A DNA stretch of 64,000 nucleotides from Hymenobacter elongatus (GCF_004745955.1 NZ_SRLD01000010.1:59170-123169); one strand, 5' to 3'; shown: positions 54,198 to 63,727, numbered from the stretch's first letter. Notes: generated from the letters alone by a model not told the origin. Made by a program: numbers and translations.

Positions 54198-55404
54198 GGC
54201 TTCGATTATTTGGGCTAGCCTGGTTCGGGCGTCGGTGGCGGGGCGGGTGAGTTGGCGCACGATATTGAGGCCGTGGCGGCTCAGGCTCGTGGCCCGATAG
54301 CCGTGGTTTTTGTGCGCCACTGGCGTGCGCCGGCCCGCCGCCTGGCCCACGCTCAGGCAAAAAGTATAGGCCAGGCTGACCAGTGCCACGAGTTTGCGCA
54401 GCTTGTCGTGCGAGCGCAAGTGGCTGTTTTCCAGGTTAAACCCCCGGCCTTTCAAATTCTGAAAGCACTGCTCTATCGTCCAGCGCTTGGCGTAGAACTG
54501 CCCCAGCGAAGTCAGGCCGGCCGTGCCAAAGAGAAAGAGAAACTCCCCTTCAGCCAGGGCCTTGACCCAGACTTGCCCCCAGACGCCATCGACTTGCACG
54601 TGGGCAAAGCGGCGTACCTGCCCCACGGCCAGGCCCAAGTCGGCAATGGCGCGTCGGCGGCCGCTCGGTTCGGTCAGCAGATGGTGTTTGGGCAGGCGCA
54701 TAACGAAATTCAATCCATTGTCTTTAAGCCACTTCAACCACGCATGGCCGACAAACTCGCGGTCCCCCAGAACCAGGCCAATCCGCTCGCGGCCCAGCAC
54801 CGCTACGCAGACTTCGAGCACGGCAATACGCTGGGCGGCGTTGGAATTGCCACTGCGGTTGTCGAGCAGTTCCCAGTACAACGGCACATGCCACGCGCCG
54901 CAGCCCACGGTCACGAGCAGGATGTTAACCTGACACTGGCCGAAGTCCCATTCGGTGCGGTCCAGGCACAGGCGCAGCTTGCCCGTGGCGGGTAACAAGC
55001 TCGCTATCAGATGAACCAGCACCAGGTAGTCGAGCTCCACGTCGCGGAAGAAGTTTTGAATCCGGGTTTCATTTGAGGCGGGCTTGACGGCGTCGTTCAG
55101 GTGCTGGGCCACTTCACAAAATTGCACGTTGCGGCTCTTTATCAGGCCAATAACGAATTGTGCGATGAACTTTTGCCGCGACAGGTGGCCCACCAGAGGC
55201 ACGTGCTGTAAAACGGTCGTAATTTTGGCAATGAGGCGTTGCTTCACGGGGCGGGAAGGGCGTTGAGGTGTCGGAACCACAAAGGTCGGCCCGCCCCGTT
55301 TGTAGCCGGCAACCCTTTCAAACAGCCAGTAGAGGCCTTTTTCTTCTTGAAAATAGCCATAAATTGCTGTAAATCAATTTATTGAAAAATCGTGGGGTAG
55401 AGTA
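54131..55404. mobile_element. IS4-family insertion sequence
   Basis: About 1274 bp, bounded by inverted repeats of about 20 bp with two mismatches (54131-54150 and 55385-55404; shared core CCACGATTTTT). One transposase gene on the minus strand. I see no target duplication: the ten bases at each side do not match. Left flank is a lipoprotein gene, right flank is a T9SS protein gene. Confidence 0.8.
54135..55280 (-). CDS. IS4-family transposase
   Basis: 381 aa from GTG 55280. DDE transposase: first Asp in LCLDRTEWDF, second in LVLGDREFVG, and the IS4 signature Y-x2-R-x3-E-x6-K complete in YAKRWTIEQCFQNLKG. Full length and without frame damage, so probably active. The stop codon lies inside the left inverted repeat. 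Confidence 0.93.
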   Translation of the reverse strand: MVPTPQRPSRPVKQRLIAKITTVLQHVPLVGHLSRQKFIAQFVIGLIKSRNVQFCEVAQHLNDAVKPASNETRIQNFFRDVELDYLVLVHLIASLLPATGKLRLCLDRTEWDFGQCQVNILLVTVGCGAWHVPLYWELLDNRSGNSNAAQRIAVLEVCVAVLGRERIGLVLGDREFVGHAWLKWLKDNGLNFVMRLPKHHLLTEPSGRRRAIADLGLAVGQVRRFAHVQVDGVWGQVWVKALAEGEFLFLFGTAGLTSLGQFYAKRWTIEQCFQNLKGRGFNLENSHLRSHDKLRKLVALVSLAYTFCLSVGQAAGRRTPVAHKNHGYRATSLSRHGLNIVRQLTRPATDARTRLAQIIEALLDWLIRQVARYQIPVKIVE

Positions 55405-56536
55405 CCGCGAGTCATATGATGCTGTGTTCCGCACCGTAGTAGCCGAACATTGCTTCATCCCCACAGTGAGTGCGCTAGGCTTTCAGTACCGAAGTATGAC
55501 TAATTATCAGAACACGCTAAGCCTGCCCAACCCCTACGCCAGCATGCTGGGCCGCGACTTGAGCTGCTCCGGCGAGACGCCGTTTGATGCCTACTACGGC
55601 CCAGACCACACCAACACGTACCACGTAGAGCCCGATGGCGAGGGCCTGGCTTTTCTGGCCCAGGAGCTGTCGATGGTGACCAAAGCCACCGCTATGTCTT
55701 CCAACATCACTGCCCTATGCCCCGGCGGCTCGGCCCAGCTCCAGGTGCAGGAGGAATGCTCCCGCCGCGATGCCAGCGGCCAGCCCCTGTTTCCCGTCAC
55801 CTACACCTGGACCACCGCCGACCCGGGCCTACGCGTGGTGAACGTGCAAGGCACGGCGACGACTACGGTACAGGCGCAGCCGGGCTTCACGGGCTTCACC
55901 TCGGTTTTTGTCACGGCTACCCGGGCGGGGTTTCAGCCCAGCGCCCCCACCCGCTACTCCGTGTACGTGGGCGGGGGCTACACTTCCGCCGTGGGGCCCT
56001 ACGTGCCGGTGTGCTCCTCGTCGCAGGTCGTTTTCACGGCCGGCGGCGGCAACATCAGCGGTAACTACAGCTGGAACGTGTACCTCAACGACCAGCTGCG
56101 CAACAGCCTCATCGTGCGCAACGACAACGCTACCCTCACCGTGCAGCCCGACCAGGCGGGCACGCTGCGGGTAGAGGCCACGGCCGAAGACCTGTGCGCG
56201 GGCGGCCAAACCACGCCCGCCCCGGCCTACGTCACGGTCGTCAGCCAGATCGACGGCTTCCCCTGCGATAATAGCACACCCCGCCTGTAGCTCTACCCCA
56301 ACCCGGCCTCCGAGCAGGTCGAAATCACGGTAACCGAGCCCGACGGCAGCGCACGGCGCGGCGGCCCCGCCTTTCAGGTGACGCTCTACACCGGACAGGG
56401 CCGCCCCGTACGCCAGGCCGAGGCCAGCGCCGGGCACGTGCTGCTGTCTACGGCTGCGCTGCCCGCCGGCCTCTACCAGGTGCAGGTGCGGCTGGGCAGC
56501 CAGGTGCTGCGCCGCCAGCTCAGCGTGCAGCACTAA
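55405..56536 (+). pseudogene. 3' part of a T9SS protein, with internal amber codon
   Basis: The frame enters from the IS right end (TTG 55382) and carries native sequence from about 55405: FRTVVAEHCFIPTVSALGF, then CPGGSAQLQV and Ig-like/PKD-like strands (TYTWTTADPGLRVVN). It stops at TAG 56288-56290, but the same frame continues without further stops to TAA 56534-56536 and encodes a type IX sorting domain (LYPNPASEQVEI, LPAGLYQVQVRLG). So it lacks a 5' end and has a nonsense codon exactly in front of the sorting signal. Confidence 0.8.
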
Positions 56537-56569
56537 AAGTCTATCCGAATAGCCGGTCCTGCTTGATCT

Positions 56570-56651
56570 GGCGTCCGCTGGTCGAAGCATCTCTGCCGCT
56601 TTGTAGAAGTCGTTCAACGAAGCGGTAGAGATGCTTCGACCAGCGGACGCC
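56570..56651. repeat. Intergenic hairpin repeat (GAAGCATCTCT type)
   Basis: 31-bp arms with one mismatch (56570-56600 and 56621-56651), containing GTCGAAGCATCTCT and GGCGTCCGCTGG. Shares its GAAGCATCTCT core with the MITE hairpin and with 63728-63836. Confidence 0.85.
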
Positions 56652-56701
56652 CGAATAGCATGACGTTCTTTTTTTCCTGTTCGAACAGGTTTTTTCAGCA
56701 T

Positions 56702-56791
56702 GTCCTGCTCATCAGGCGTCCGCGCAGGCGAAGCCTCTCTCCCGCAGTGCTACTCATATGCTTCGGCCAGCGGATGCCCGATGAGCAGGAC
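56702..56791. repeat. Intergenic hairpin repeat, degraded copy
   Basis: Imperfect arms of about 32 bp with GTCCTGCTCATC at one end and its complement at the other (56702-56733 and 56760-56791). Clearly related in plan and wording (GGCGTCCGC, CTCTCCCGCAG) to 63728-63836. Immediately precedes the propeller gene's 3' end. Confidence 0.7.
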
Positions 56792-56832
56792 GGACAGGAA
56801 CCGCTTCACTGGCTTTTCAGGCTGGGCAGGTG

Positions 56833-57729
56833 CTACTTGAGTGTATACTCGTAGATATTGCCTTCCTCGGTGCTGATAAAGAGCAGGTTAGGATTCTCTT
56901 TGTGAAAGACGACGCCTTCGGTCTGGCCGGAGCCTTTCAGCGAGATGCGGCGGGGCGTGGCTTTGAGCGCGGCTTCGAAGCTGCCGCCTTCCAGCAGGAA
57001 AAGCTCTTCCTGCCCCAGCAGCACAATGCGGCGGCCATCGGAGCTGATGTCGGCGCCGGTGACCTCGCCGGCAATCGTCAGGCGCGTGAGCAGCTGCGCT
57101 TTCTGGGTGCCGAGCTGGTCGTTGAGGCTATACACTTTGCTGGTGCTGCGTGCGCCGCGGTCTTTGGTAAACAGATACAGCTTGCCCGCGTGCCAGAGGG
57201 AGGCTTCGCAATCGAAATTGCGCTGCTTTTTGGAGGGCGGGAAAGCCGTTTGGTCGGAGTAGGAGAAGTTGATTTTGCCCAGCTCCTGGGTGCCGGGGTT
57301 CAGGCGGTACACCCGCAGGTCGCGGCGCGTGTTGTTGTTGTTGCCCGCATCCACCACGAACAGGTTGCCTTTGTCGTCCTGGGCCAGGCTTTCCCAGTCC
57401 ATGTTGGTAAACGGCAGCGTGGACTTACCCAGCAGGCGGCCGGTCATGTCGATTTTATAGAGGACGGGCTCATTGCCGGCATCGGCGTGGGTATAGAAGG
57501 TGCCGGCGGTTTCGGCCCGCGCCAGGCCCGAGCTTTCCGGCACGCCGCCATTGAGGGAGCCTACGCGTCGCAAACCGGGAATGGCGCTGTCGATGAGGGT
57601 GTTTTCGAGACTTTCCTGTTTGTCCTTTTTCTTGCCGCCCTTGCCTTTTTTATCGTCGCTCTGGGCTTCGGAGCAGCTGGTAGAAAGTAAGAGCGTAATC
57701 AGGGAAGCATTTAGCAGAAAGAAGCGCAT
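56833..57729 (-). CDS. Beta-propeller lipoprotein
   Basis: 298 aa from ATG 57729. A lipoprotein signal (LLSTSC), a Lys-rich linker (DDKKGKGGKKKDKQ), then repeated propeller-like blades: SGLARAETAGTFYTHADAGNEPVLYKID, MDWESLAQDDKGNLFVVDAGNN, DCEASLWHAGKLYLFTKDRG, ITGADISSDGRRIVLL-type and QTEGVVFHKENPNLLFIS. It resembles SdiA-regulated/esterase-like phytase propellers. Envelope-anchored; activity unknown. Confidence 0.75.
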   Translation of the reverse strand: MRFFLLNASLITLLLSTSCSEAQSDDKKGKGGKKKDKQESLENTLIDSAIPGLRRVGSLNGGVPESSGLARAETAGTFYTHADAGNEPVLYKIDMTGRLLGKSTLPFTNMDWESLAQDDKGNLFVVDAGNNNNTRRDLRVYRLNPGTQELGKINFSYSDQTAFPPSKKQRNFDCEASLWHAGKLYLFTKDRGARSTSKVYSLNDQLGTQKAQLLTRLTIAGEVTGADISSDGRRIVLLGQEELFLLEGGSFEAALKATPRRISLKGSGQTEGVVFHKENPNLLFISTEEGNIYEYTLK

Positions 57730-57813
57730 GCGGCGGAAAAATACGGGCGAAAAGAAAGCCTCTGCCGGGGGCAAAGGCGGTGGTGCGAGGTAGCGTATAC
57801 GCTATTGGGCGGC

Positions 57814-58035
57814 TTAGGGTACGGGGTCGTAGCCGTGGCCGCCCCACGGGTGGCAGCGGCCGATGCGGCGCACCGCCAGCCAGCCGCCCCGCCACGGCCC
57901 GTGCTTCTGCACCGCCTGGGCCGCGTAGGCCGAGCACGTGGGCTGGTAGCGGCAGCTGGGCGGCGTCAGGGGCGAAATCAGGTGGCGATACACCCAGATC
58001 AGGCCCAGAAAAAACTGCCGAAAAAGGTAAGACAT
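57814..58035 (-). CDS. yidD: Membrane protein insertion efficiency factor
   Basis: 73 aa from ATG 58035. YidD/DUF37 features: [54 protein letters not shown] in short pieces ([18 protein letters not shown]). Assists YidC-dependent membrane insertion. Here it is not beside rnpA-yidC. Confidence 0.93.
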   Translation of the reverse strand: MSYLFRQFFLGLIWVYRHLISPLTPPSCRYQPTCSAYAAQAVQKHGPWRGGWLAVRRIGRCHPWGGHGYDPVP

Positions 58036-58194
58036 AGCGCAAAGTAACGAAGATCGGGCGGGGGCAAGGGTCGCCCGCATTACTCAGGGGCTTCGTGGCG
58101 GATGCGGCGAACCGGAAGTGCTTTTTGTAAGTTTGGGGGAGCAACAAGCCCTGGCCGCGCCCGGGACTATTTTCCACTCTCCTTTTTCCCACCT

Positions 58195-60510
58195 ATGCTT
58201 AAAAAAATCTGGGCCCAGGTTGTGCTGCTGGCCCTCCTGCTACCCGCCACGGCCCGCGCCGACGAAGGTATGTGGCTGCCGCTGTATGTGAAGCGGCTCA
58301 ACTACGCCGACATGCAGAAAAAAGGCCTCAAGCTGACGGCCGAAGAGATTTATGACGTCAACAACTCCAGCCTGAAAGACGCCATCGTGCAGCTGGGCGG
58401 CTTTTGCACCGGCGAGTTTGTGAGCAGCCAAGGCTTGCTGCTGACCAACCACCACTGCGGCTACGACGCCATCCAGACCCACAGCACGCCGGAAAATAAC
58501 ATCCTGGAAAAAGGCTTTTTCGCCGCCACCAAGAGCGAGGAAAAGACCAATCCGGGCTTGTTCGTGGATATTCTGGTGCGCATGGAAGACGTAACGGGCA
58601 AGGTGCTGGACGGCATTACGGCCCAAACTCCGGAAGCGGAGCGCACCCTGCTGATTCAGAAGCGGCAGCGGGAAATGGCCGACGCTGCCAAGGAAAACGG
58701 CCAGTACGTAGCCTACGTGCGCGACTTTTTTGCCGGCAACGAGTACTACCTCTTCGTCTATCAGCGCTTCGGCGACGTGCGCCTGGTGGGAGCCCCGCCC
58801 GAAGCCATCGGCAAGTTTGGCGGCGACACCGATAACTGGGAATGGCCTCGTCATACCGGCGACTTTAGCATGTTTCGGGTGTACGCCGATAAAAGCAACA
58901 AGCCTACCAGCGGCTTTCAGGCTGAGAACGTGCCGTATGTGCCCAAAAAGCACTTGTCCGTGAGCCTGCAGGGCGTGAGCGAGGGCGACTTTGCGATGGT
59001 GTTTGGCTTTCCTGGCCGCACCCAGCGCTTTTTGCCCGCCGCCGGCCTGCAACTGACGCTCGACCAAAGCAATCCGGCCCGCATCAAGCTGCGCGACACG
59101 CGCCTGAAGCTGTGGAAAGAAGACTCGGATGCCAACCCGGCCGTACGCCTGAAGTACGCGTCGAAGTACGCCGGCATTGCCAACTACTGGAAATACTTCA
59201 TCGGGCAGAATGAGGGCATGAAGCGCCTGAAAACCGTGGACCAGAAGAAGGCCGAAGAAGCTTCGCTCACGCAGTGGATTGCGGCCGACGCCACGCGCGG
59301 CCAGAGCTACGGCACGGCCCTGAATGATATCAACCAGGCATATGCTGGCCTGCGCGAGTATAACCTGAGCTCGGTGTATGTGAATGAGGCGGCCTACGGC
59401 ACCGAAATCGTCTCGTTTGCCGGGCGCATGGCTCCGCTCTATACGCTGCTGAAAGATCCGAAAGCCGACAAAGCCGCTGTTCAGAAGGCCACCGCCGACT
59501 TGCGGGCAGTCGTGGAGGACCATTTCAAAGACTACAATGCCCCCACCGACAAGAAGGTATTCGCGGCCCTGCTGCAGCTCTATGCCTCCGATGTGACCCC
59601 GGCCCAGCAGCCCGACGTGTTCCAGACCGTGGCCAAGCAGTACGGCGGCTCGATGCAGAAATATGCCGATTATGTTTTCGCCACTTCCTTCCTGACGTCG
59701 AAGGCCAAAACGGACGCTTTTCTGGCCGCGCCTACCGTGGCCAAGCTGGAAAACGACCCTGCTTTCAAGACCTGGAACTCTGTATACACGAACTACACGC
59801 AGAATATTCTGCCCAAAATGCAGAGCCACCAGGCCACACTGGCGCGGGCTAACCGGGCTTACGTGGCGGGCCTGCGGGCCAAGAATACCGATAAAGTGTA
59901 TTCGCCTGATGCCAACTCTACCCTGCGCTTGAGCTACGGTACCGTGCGCGCCTACTCGCCCCGCGACGCGGTACAGTATAAGTATTATACCACGGCCCAG
60001 GGAATACTGGACAAGGAAGACCCGACCAACCCCGAGTTTGTGGTGCCTAAAAAGGAAAATGAGCTGCTGCGCGCCAAGGACTACGGGCGCTTTGCCGATA
60101 AGGACGGCACGCTACACGTAGCCTTCACGACCGATAACGACATCACCGGCGGCAACTCCGGCTCGCCCGTCATCAATGGGCGCGGCGAGCTGATCGGCAT
60201 TGCTTTCGACGGCAACTGGGAAGCCATGACCGGCGACCTGGCCTACGACAAAGACCTGAAACGCTGCATCAACGTGGACATTCGCTACGTGCTCTGGTGC
60301 GTGGAGAAGCTCGGCGGCGGCAAAGCCCTCGTCGATGAGATGACCATCGTCAACAACGGTCCGAACCCCGGCGTGGGCCCGCAACAGGGCAGCTCGGCGA
60401 TGATAGATGCGCTGAGTGACGTGGAAAAGATGAAAGTGAAAACCGACGACGGTCAGAAGACCAAGGTCAAGAAAAAGAAGGGTAAAGCCGAAAGCGCGGC
60501 GGGTATGTAA
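58195..60510 (+). CDS. S46-family dipeptidyl peptidase
   Basis: 771 aa from ATG 58195. Signal peptide (VVLLALLLPATARA) and EGMWLP immediately after cleavage. Chymotrypsin-like triad: His in LLLTNHHCGYDA (86/87) and Ser in GGNSGSPVINGRGELIG; NWEWPRHTGDFSMFRVYA is another family hallmark. DPP7/DPP11-type periplasmic enzyme that releases dipeptides from peptides for uptake. A TAAGTTTG (58128-58135) resembles a -7 box. Basic tail KKKKGKAESAAGM. Confidence 0.95.
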   Translation: MLKKIWAQVVLLALLLPATARADEGMWLPLYVKRLNYADMQKKGLKLTAEEIYDVNNSSLKDAIVQLGGFCTGEFVSSQGLLLTNHHCGYDAIQTHSTPENNILEKGFFAATKSEEKTNPGLFVDILVRMEDVTGKVLDGITAQTPEAERTLLIQKRQREMADAAKENGQYVAYVRDFFAGNEYYLFVYQRFGDVRLVGAPPEAIGKFGGDTDNWEWPRHTGDFSMFRVYADKSNKPTSGFQAENVPYVPKKHLSVSLQGVSEGDFAMVFGFPGRTQRFLPAAGLQLTLDQSNPARIKLRDTRLKLWKEDSDANPAVRLKYASKYAGIANYWKYFIGQNEGMKRLKTVDQKKAEEASLTQWIAADATRGQSYGTALNDINQAYAGLREYNLSSVYVNEAAYGTEIVSFAGRMAPLYTLLKDPKADKAAVQKATADLRAVVEDHFKDYNAPTDKKVFAALLQLYASDVTPAQQPDVFQTVAKQYGGSMQKYADYVFATSFLTSKAKTDAFLAAPTVAKLENDPAFKTWNSVYTNYTQNILPKMQSHQATLARANRAYVAGLRAKNTDKVYSPDANSTLRLSYGTVRAYSPRDAVQYKYYTTAQGILDKEDPTNPEFVVPKKENELLRAKDYGRFADKDGTLHVAFTTDNDITGGNSGSPVINGRGELIGIAFDGNWEAMTGDLAYDKDLKRCINVDIRYVLWCVEKLGGGKALVDEMTIVNNGPNPGVGPQQGSSAMIDALSDVEKMKVKTDDGQKTKVKKKKGKAESAAGM

Positions 60511-60540
60511 ACCTGGTTGCGCGTTTACTGAGCTGCAAAG

Positions 60541-60571
60541 GCCCCGGTGCATTGTGCGCCGGGGCTTTTTT
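60541..60571 (+). terminator. S46 peptidase terminator
   Basis: 10-bp stem GCCCCGGTGC/GCGCCGGGGC with one mismatch, then six T. Confidence 0.9.
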
Positions 60572-60595
60572 GCTGTGCCCCCGGAAAATAGCCGG

Positions 60596-60626
60596 TTTGG
60601 TATGCGCTGTTTTCGCCGAACATTTG
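60596..60626 (+). promoter_or_regulatory. Probable promoter for PorV-like operon
   Basis: TTTG at 60596-60599, 19 bp, then AACATTTG at 60619-60626 (one mismatch to TAnnTTTG). Confidence 0.55.
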
Positions 60627-60673
60627 GCTACTTAGGGAGTGAAAAATAGTTCTCAGGCCCCCGGCCCCGGCCT

Positions 60674-61528
60674 ATGCTGAAAATCTACCTGCTCCTGAGT
60701 GCTTTCGTGGTATCCATCTCCCTGGCGGCGGCGCAGGGCAACGGCCCCGGTATTCGGGGGGCGCGGGCGGCGGCGTTGGGCAATGCGTCCGTAACGCTGA
60801 CGGACGTATGGGCCATTGGCAACAACGTGGCGGGCCTAGGGCAGGTCACGAGTCCGGCGGTGGGTTTCTACGCTGAAAACCGCTACCTCAGCCGGGCCCT
60901 GAATACGGCGGTGCTGGCGGTGGCACTGCCCATCGGTAGTGGGGCTGCTGGCAAAGCGACGCGGGGCGTGGTGGGGTTCGAGGCCCAGCGCTTCGGCGAC
61001 AAGCTCTACTCGGAGCAGCGCGTGGGCGCGGGCTACGGCTACCGGGGCAGTCTGGTGAGCGTTGGAGCCCGCCTCGACGTGCTGCAGGTGAGCATCGAAG
61101 GCCTCGGGAGCCGCCGGGCGTTGGCCGTTTCGTTGGGCGGGCAGGCCGAAGTGGTGCCCAAAAGACTGTTTTTTGGCGCTTACCTCTACAATCTGAACCA
61201 AGCCCGGCTGGCCGAATATCAGGACGAGCGAGTGCCCACCGTGCTCAAAGCCGGCTTGTCGTACCGGCCCACCGAGAAGGTGATGCTGAATGCGGAAACG
61301 GAGAAAGACGTAGATCAAGCGGCCGACTTCAAGGCCGGGATTGAATACCAGGTGATTGATGCTCTGGCCGTACGGGCCGGGTTTTCGACGCTCAGCAGCC
61401 AAACCACGGGCGGCTTCGGCCTGCAGGCCGGGCAGTTTCGCCTCGACTACGCGGCGGCCTGGCACACGGCGCTGGGCCTGAGTCAGCACCTGGCTATTGG
61501 GCTCCAGCTAACCCGCGCGGCCCAATGA
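60674..61528 (+). CDS. PorV/PorQ-like outer-membrane beta-barrel protein
   Basis: 284 aa. Signal peptide (LLLSAFVVSISLAAAQ), then GIRGARAAALGNASVTLTDVWAIGNNVAGLG, the start typical of PorV/UPF0164-like barrels, followed by alternating strands to the C-terminal LGLSQHLAIGLQLTRAAQ. In T9SS, PorV is a shuttle and PorQ helps sort cargo; this protein is shorter and may have another role. Its stop overlaps the start of the next gene (ATGA). Confidence 0.75.
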   Translation: MLKIYLLLSAFVVSISLAAAQGNGPGIRGARAAALGNASVTLTDVWAIGNNVAGLGQVTSPAVGFYAENRYLSRALNTAVLAVALPIGSGAAGKATRGVVGFEAQRFGDKLYSEQRVGAGYGYRGSLVSVGARLDVLQVSIEGLGSRRALAVSLGGQAEVVPKRLFFGAYLYNLNQARLAEYQDERVPTVLKAGLSYRPTEKVMLNAETEKDVDQAADFKAGIEYQVIDALAVRAGFSTLSSQTTGGFGLQAGQFRLDYAAAWHTALGLSQHLAIGLQLTRAAQ

Positions 61529-63657
61529 AACTCCGGCCCCGGCTACCGCTGCTCGTATTTCCTGCTGTGCTGGCAATGCTGCTAGGCGCGGCCCGCCCGG
61601 CGCGGGCCCAGGAATACGTGCGCCCACCCGCCGACCTCGACCGGCTGGTGCAGGAGCTGTTTGCTGAGGTGCAGAGTGACCAGGTGCCGTACGAAGACCT
61701 CTACGAAACGCTGCTGCTTTACTACCAGACGCCGCTCAATCTGAACACTGCCACCCGCGAAGAGCTGCGGGCGCTGCTGCTGCTTTCCGAAACCCAGATT
61801 TCGGCCCTGCTGGAACATCGGCAGCTGGAAGGTGGCCTGCTCAGCTTGTATGAGCTGCAAAGCGTGGAGGGCTTCGACCTGCGCACTATCTACCGGGTGT
61901 CGCCTTTCATCACGGTCCAGAGTAGCACGGGCAACGCGGGTCGGGGGCCGCTCTGGCAACGCATTGCCCAGGAAGAAAACAACGCGCTGTTTGTGCGCTA
62001 CGAGCGGGTGCTGCAGCAGCGCCAGGGCTACGCTGCCCCCGACACGACCAGCAGCGGGGCCCCGGCCAGCCGGTATCTGGGCTCCCCCGACAAGCTGTTG
62101 GTGCGCTACCGCGTCAGTCATCAGCGCGACTTCAGCCTGGGCTTCACGGCCGAGAAGGACGCGGGCGAGCCGCTGACGTGGAGCCCGGGCAGCCGGCGCT
62201 ACGGTGCCGATTTCTACTCCGGCCATTTCGTGCTGCAGGAGCGCGGCCGCCTCAAAACCCTCGCTGTGGGCGATTATCAGCTGCAGTTCGGCCAGGGGTT
62301 GCTGCTGTCGTCGGGGCTGCAGGTGGGCAAGGGCGCTGAAACCATCACCACTATCCGACGCAGTAGCCTGGGCGTGCGGCCGTACTCATCGGTGCTGGAA
62401 AGCACGTTTTTTCGCGGGGCGGCGGCCACGGTCAGCCTCACGTCCACCCTGCGGGCCAGTGCCTTCGTGTCGCGCAAGCGGGTGGATGCCAACGTGCAAA
62501 GTGCCACCGACTCGCTGGCCGGCTTCGACGAGTTTTCGTCGGGCTTGCTCCTGACTGGCTTTCATCGCACGGCCAATGAGCTGGCCAACCGCCAGACGCT
62601 GCGCGAAACCATCGGGGGCGGCAACCTGAGCTACACCAGCCGCAGCGGCAACTTCAGCGCCGGCCTGACCGCTGTCGACACTCATTTTGATAAGCCCTTG
62701 CAGCGCCGGCCCGAGCTCTACAATTCCTTCGAGTTTCGGGGCCGCCACAACTTGGCCGTGGGCGCGCACTACAGCTACGTAATTCGGAACATACTTCTGT
62801 TCGGGGAAACGGCCCGCTCGGGCAGCGGTGGCATCGGCACCGTCAACGGCATGCTGGCCAGTTTGGCTTCCAACGTAGATGTATCGGTACTCTACCGCAA
62901 CTATGCCCGCGACTTTCATACGTTCTACGGCAATGCCCTGAGCGAAAATACGCGCAACATCAACGAGCGAGGCCTATATGTCGGGCTCAAGGTGCGGCCG
63001 GTGGCGCGCTGGGAAGTGTCGGCCTACTACGACCAGTTCAGCTTTCCGTGGCTGAAATTCCAGGCCGGCGCGCCTACGCAGGGCTACGACTGGCTGGTGC
63101 GCGTGGCCTACGCGCCGTCCAAAACCAGCCTGCTCTACGCTCAGGTTCGCACCCGCGTCAAGGAATACGACGTGGCCACCGCCGCGACGCGCAACCTAGC
63201 CCTGACGGCGCCCACGCAGCGCCGCAGCCTGCTGTTATTTTATGATACCAGCCCAACCCTGGCCCTGAGTCTGCGCACCCGCCTGCAAGGCAGCCACTAC
63301 CGCGAAGACAACGGCCCACAGCGCACGGGGTATGTGCTGGCGCAGGATGTTTCCCTCAGCATCGGGCGGCGGCTGCGCCTCGGGGGCCGCTACGCCCTGT
63401 TCGATACCGATGACTTTGATACCCGCCAATATGTATTCGAGCAGGATGTTCTCTACGCTTTTTCGGTGCCGGCACTCAGTGGGCAAGGCACACGCGCTTA
63501 CGTCCTGGCCGAAGTGAAATGCACCAAGCACCTCACGCTGTGGGCCCGCTACGCCGAAACCCGCTACCGCAATCAGAATACAGTTGGCTCGGGTCTCGAA
63601 GAGCTGCAGGGGCCGCGCCGCTCGGAGGTAAAAGTGCAGGCCCGCTACCGGTTCTAA
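61525..63657 (+). CDS. Helix-hairpin-helix plus beta-barrel envelope protein
   Basis: 710 aa. Signal peptide (LLVFPAVLAMLLGAARPARA), then a ComEA-like double HhH at about 68-130 (PLNLNTATREELRALLLL, GGLLSLYELQSVEGFD), then about 550 residues of alternating amphipathic strands (VGDYQLQFGQGLLLSSGLQ, VGLKVRPVARWEVSAYYD) ending in VKVQARYRF, the terminal Phe of an outer-membrane barrel. The HhH would face the periplasm. Translationally coupled to the PorV-like gene. Function unknown; a role in DNA contact or uptake is only a guess from the HhH. Confidence 0.8.
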   Translation: MKLRPRLPLLVFPAVLAMLLGAARPARAQEYVRPPADLDRLVQELFAEVQSDQVPYEDLYETLLLYYQTPLNLNTATREELRALLLLSETQISALLEHRQLEGGLLSLYELQSVEGFDLRTIYRVSPFITVQSSTGNAGRGPLWQRIAQEENNALFVRYERVLQQRQGYAAPDTTSSGAPASRYLGSPDKLLVRYRVSHQRDFSLGFTAEKDAGEPLTWSPGSRRYGADFYSGHFVLQERGRLKTLAVGDYQLQFGQGLLLSSGLQVGKGAETITTIRRSSLGVRPYSSVLESTFFRGAAATVSLTSTLRASAFVSRKRVDANVQSATDSLAGFDEFSSGLLLTGFHRTANELANRQTLRETIGGGNLSYTSRSGNFSAGLTAVDTHFDKPLQRRPELYNSFEFRGRHNLAVGAHYSYVIRNILLFGETARSGSGGIGTVNGMLASLASNVDVSVLYRNYARDFHTFYGNALSENTRNINERGLYVGLKVRPVARWEVSAYYDQFSFPWLKFQAGAPTQGYDWLVRVAYAPSKTSLLYAQVRTRVKEYDVATAATRNLALTAPTQRRSLLLFYDTSPTLALSLRTRLQGSHYREDNGPQRTGYVLAQDVSLSIGRRLRLGGRYALFDTDDFDTRQYVFEQDVLYAFSVPALSGQGTRAYVLAEVKCTKHLTLWARYAETRYRNQNTVGSGLEELQGPRRSEVKVQARYRF

Positions 63658-63727
63658 GCCGGGTCCGGATTTCAAACCAGGCTGTATGGACAGCGACCGA
63701 AAATAGCTGTTGTGGTCTGTGTAGCAC

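Noticed and set aside
58240..59829. 529-codon minus-strand open frame opposite the S46 peptidase
   Set aside because: Typical antisense frame in GC-rich DNA; the peptidase on the plus strand has its triad, signal peptide and terminator.
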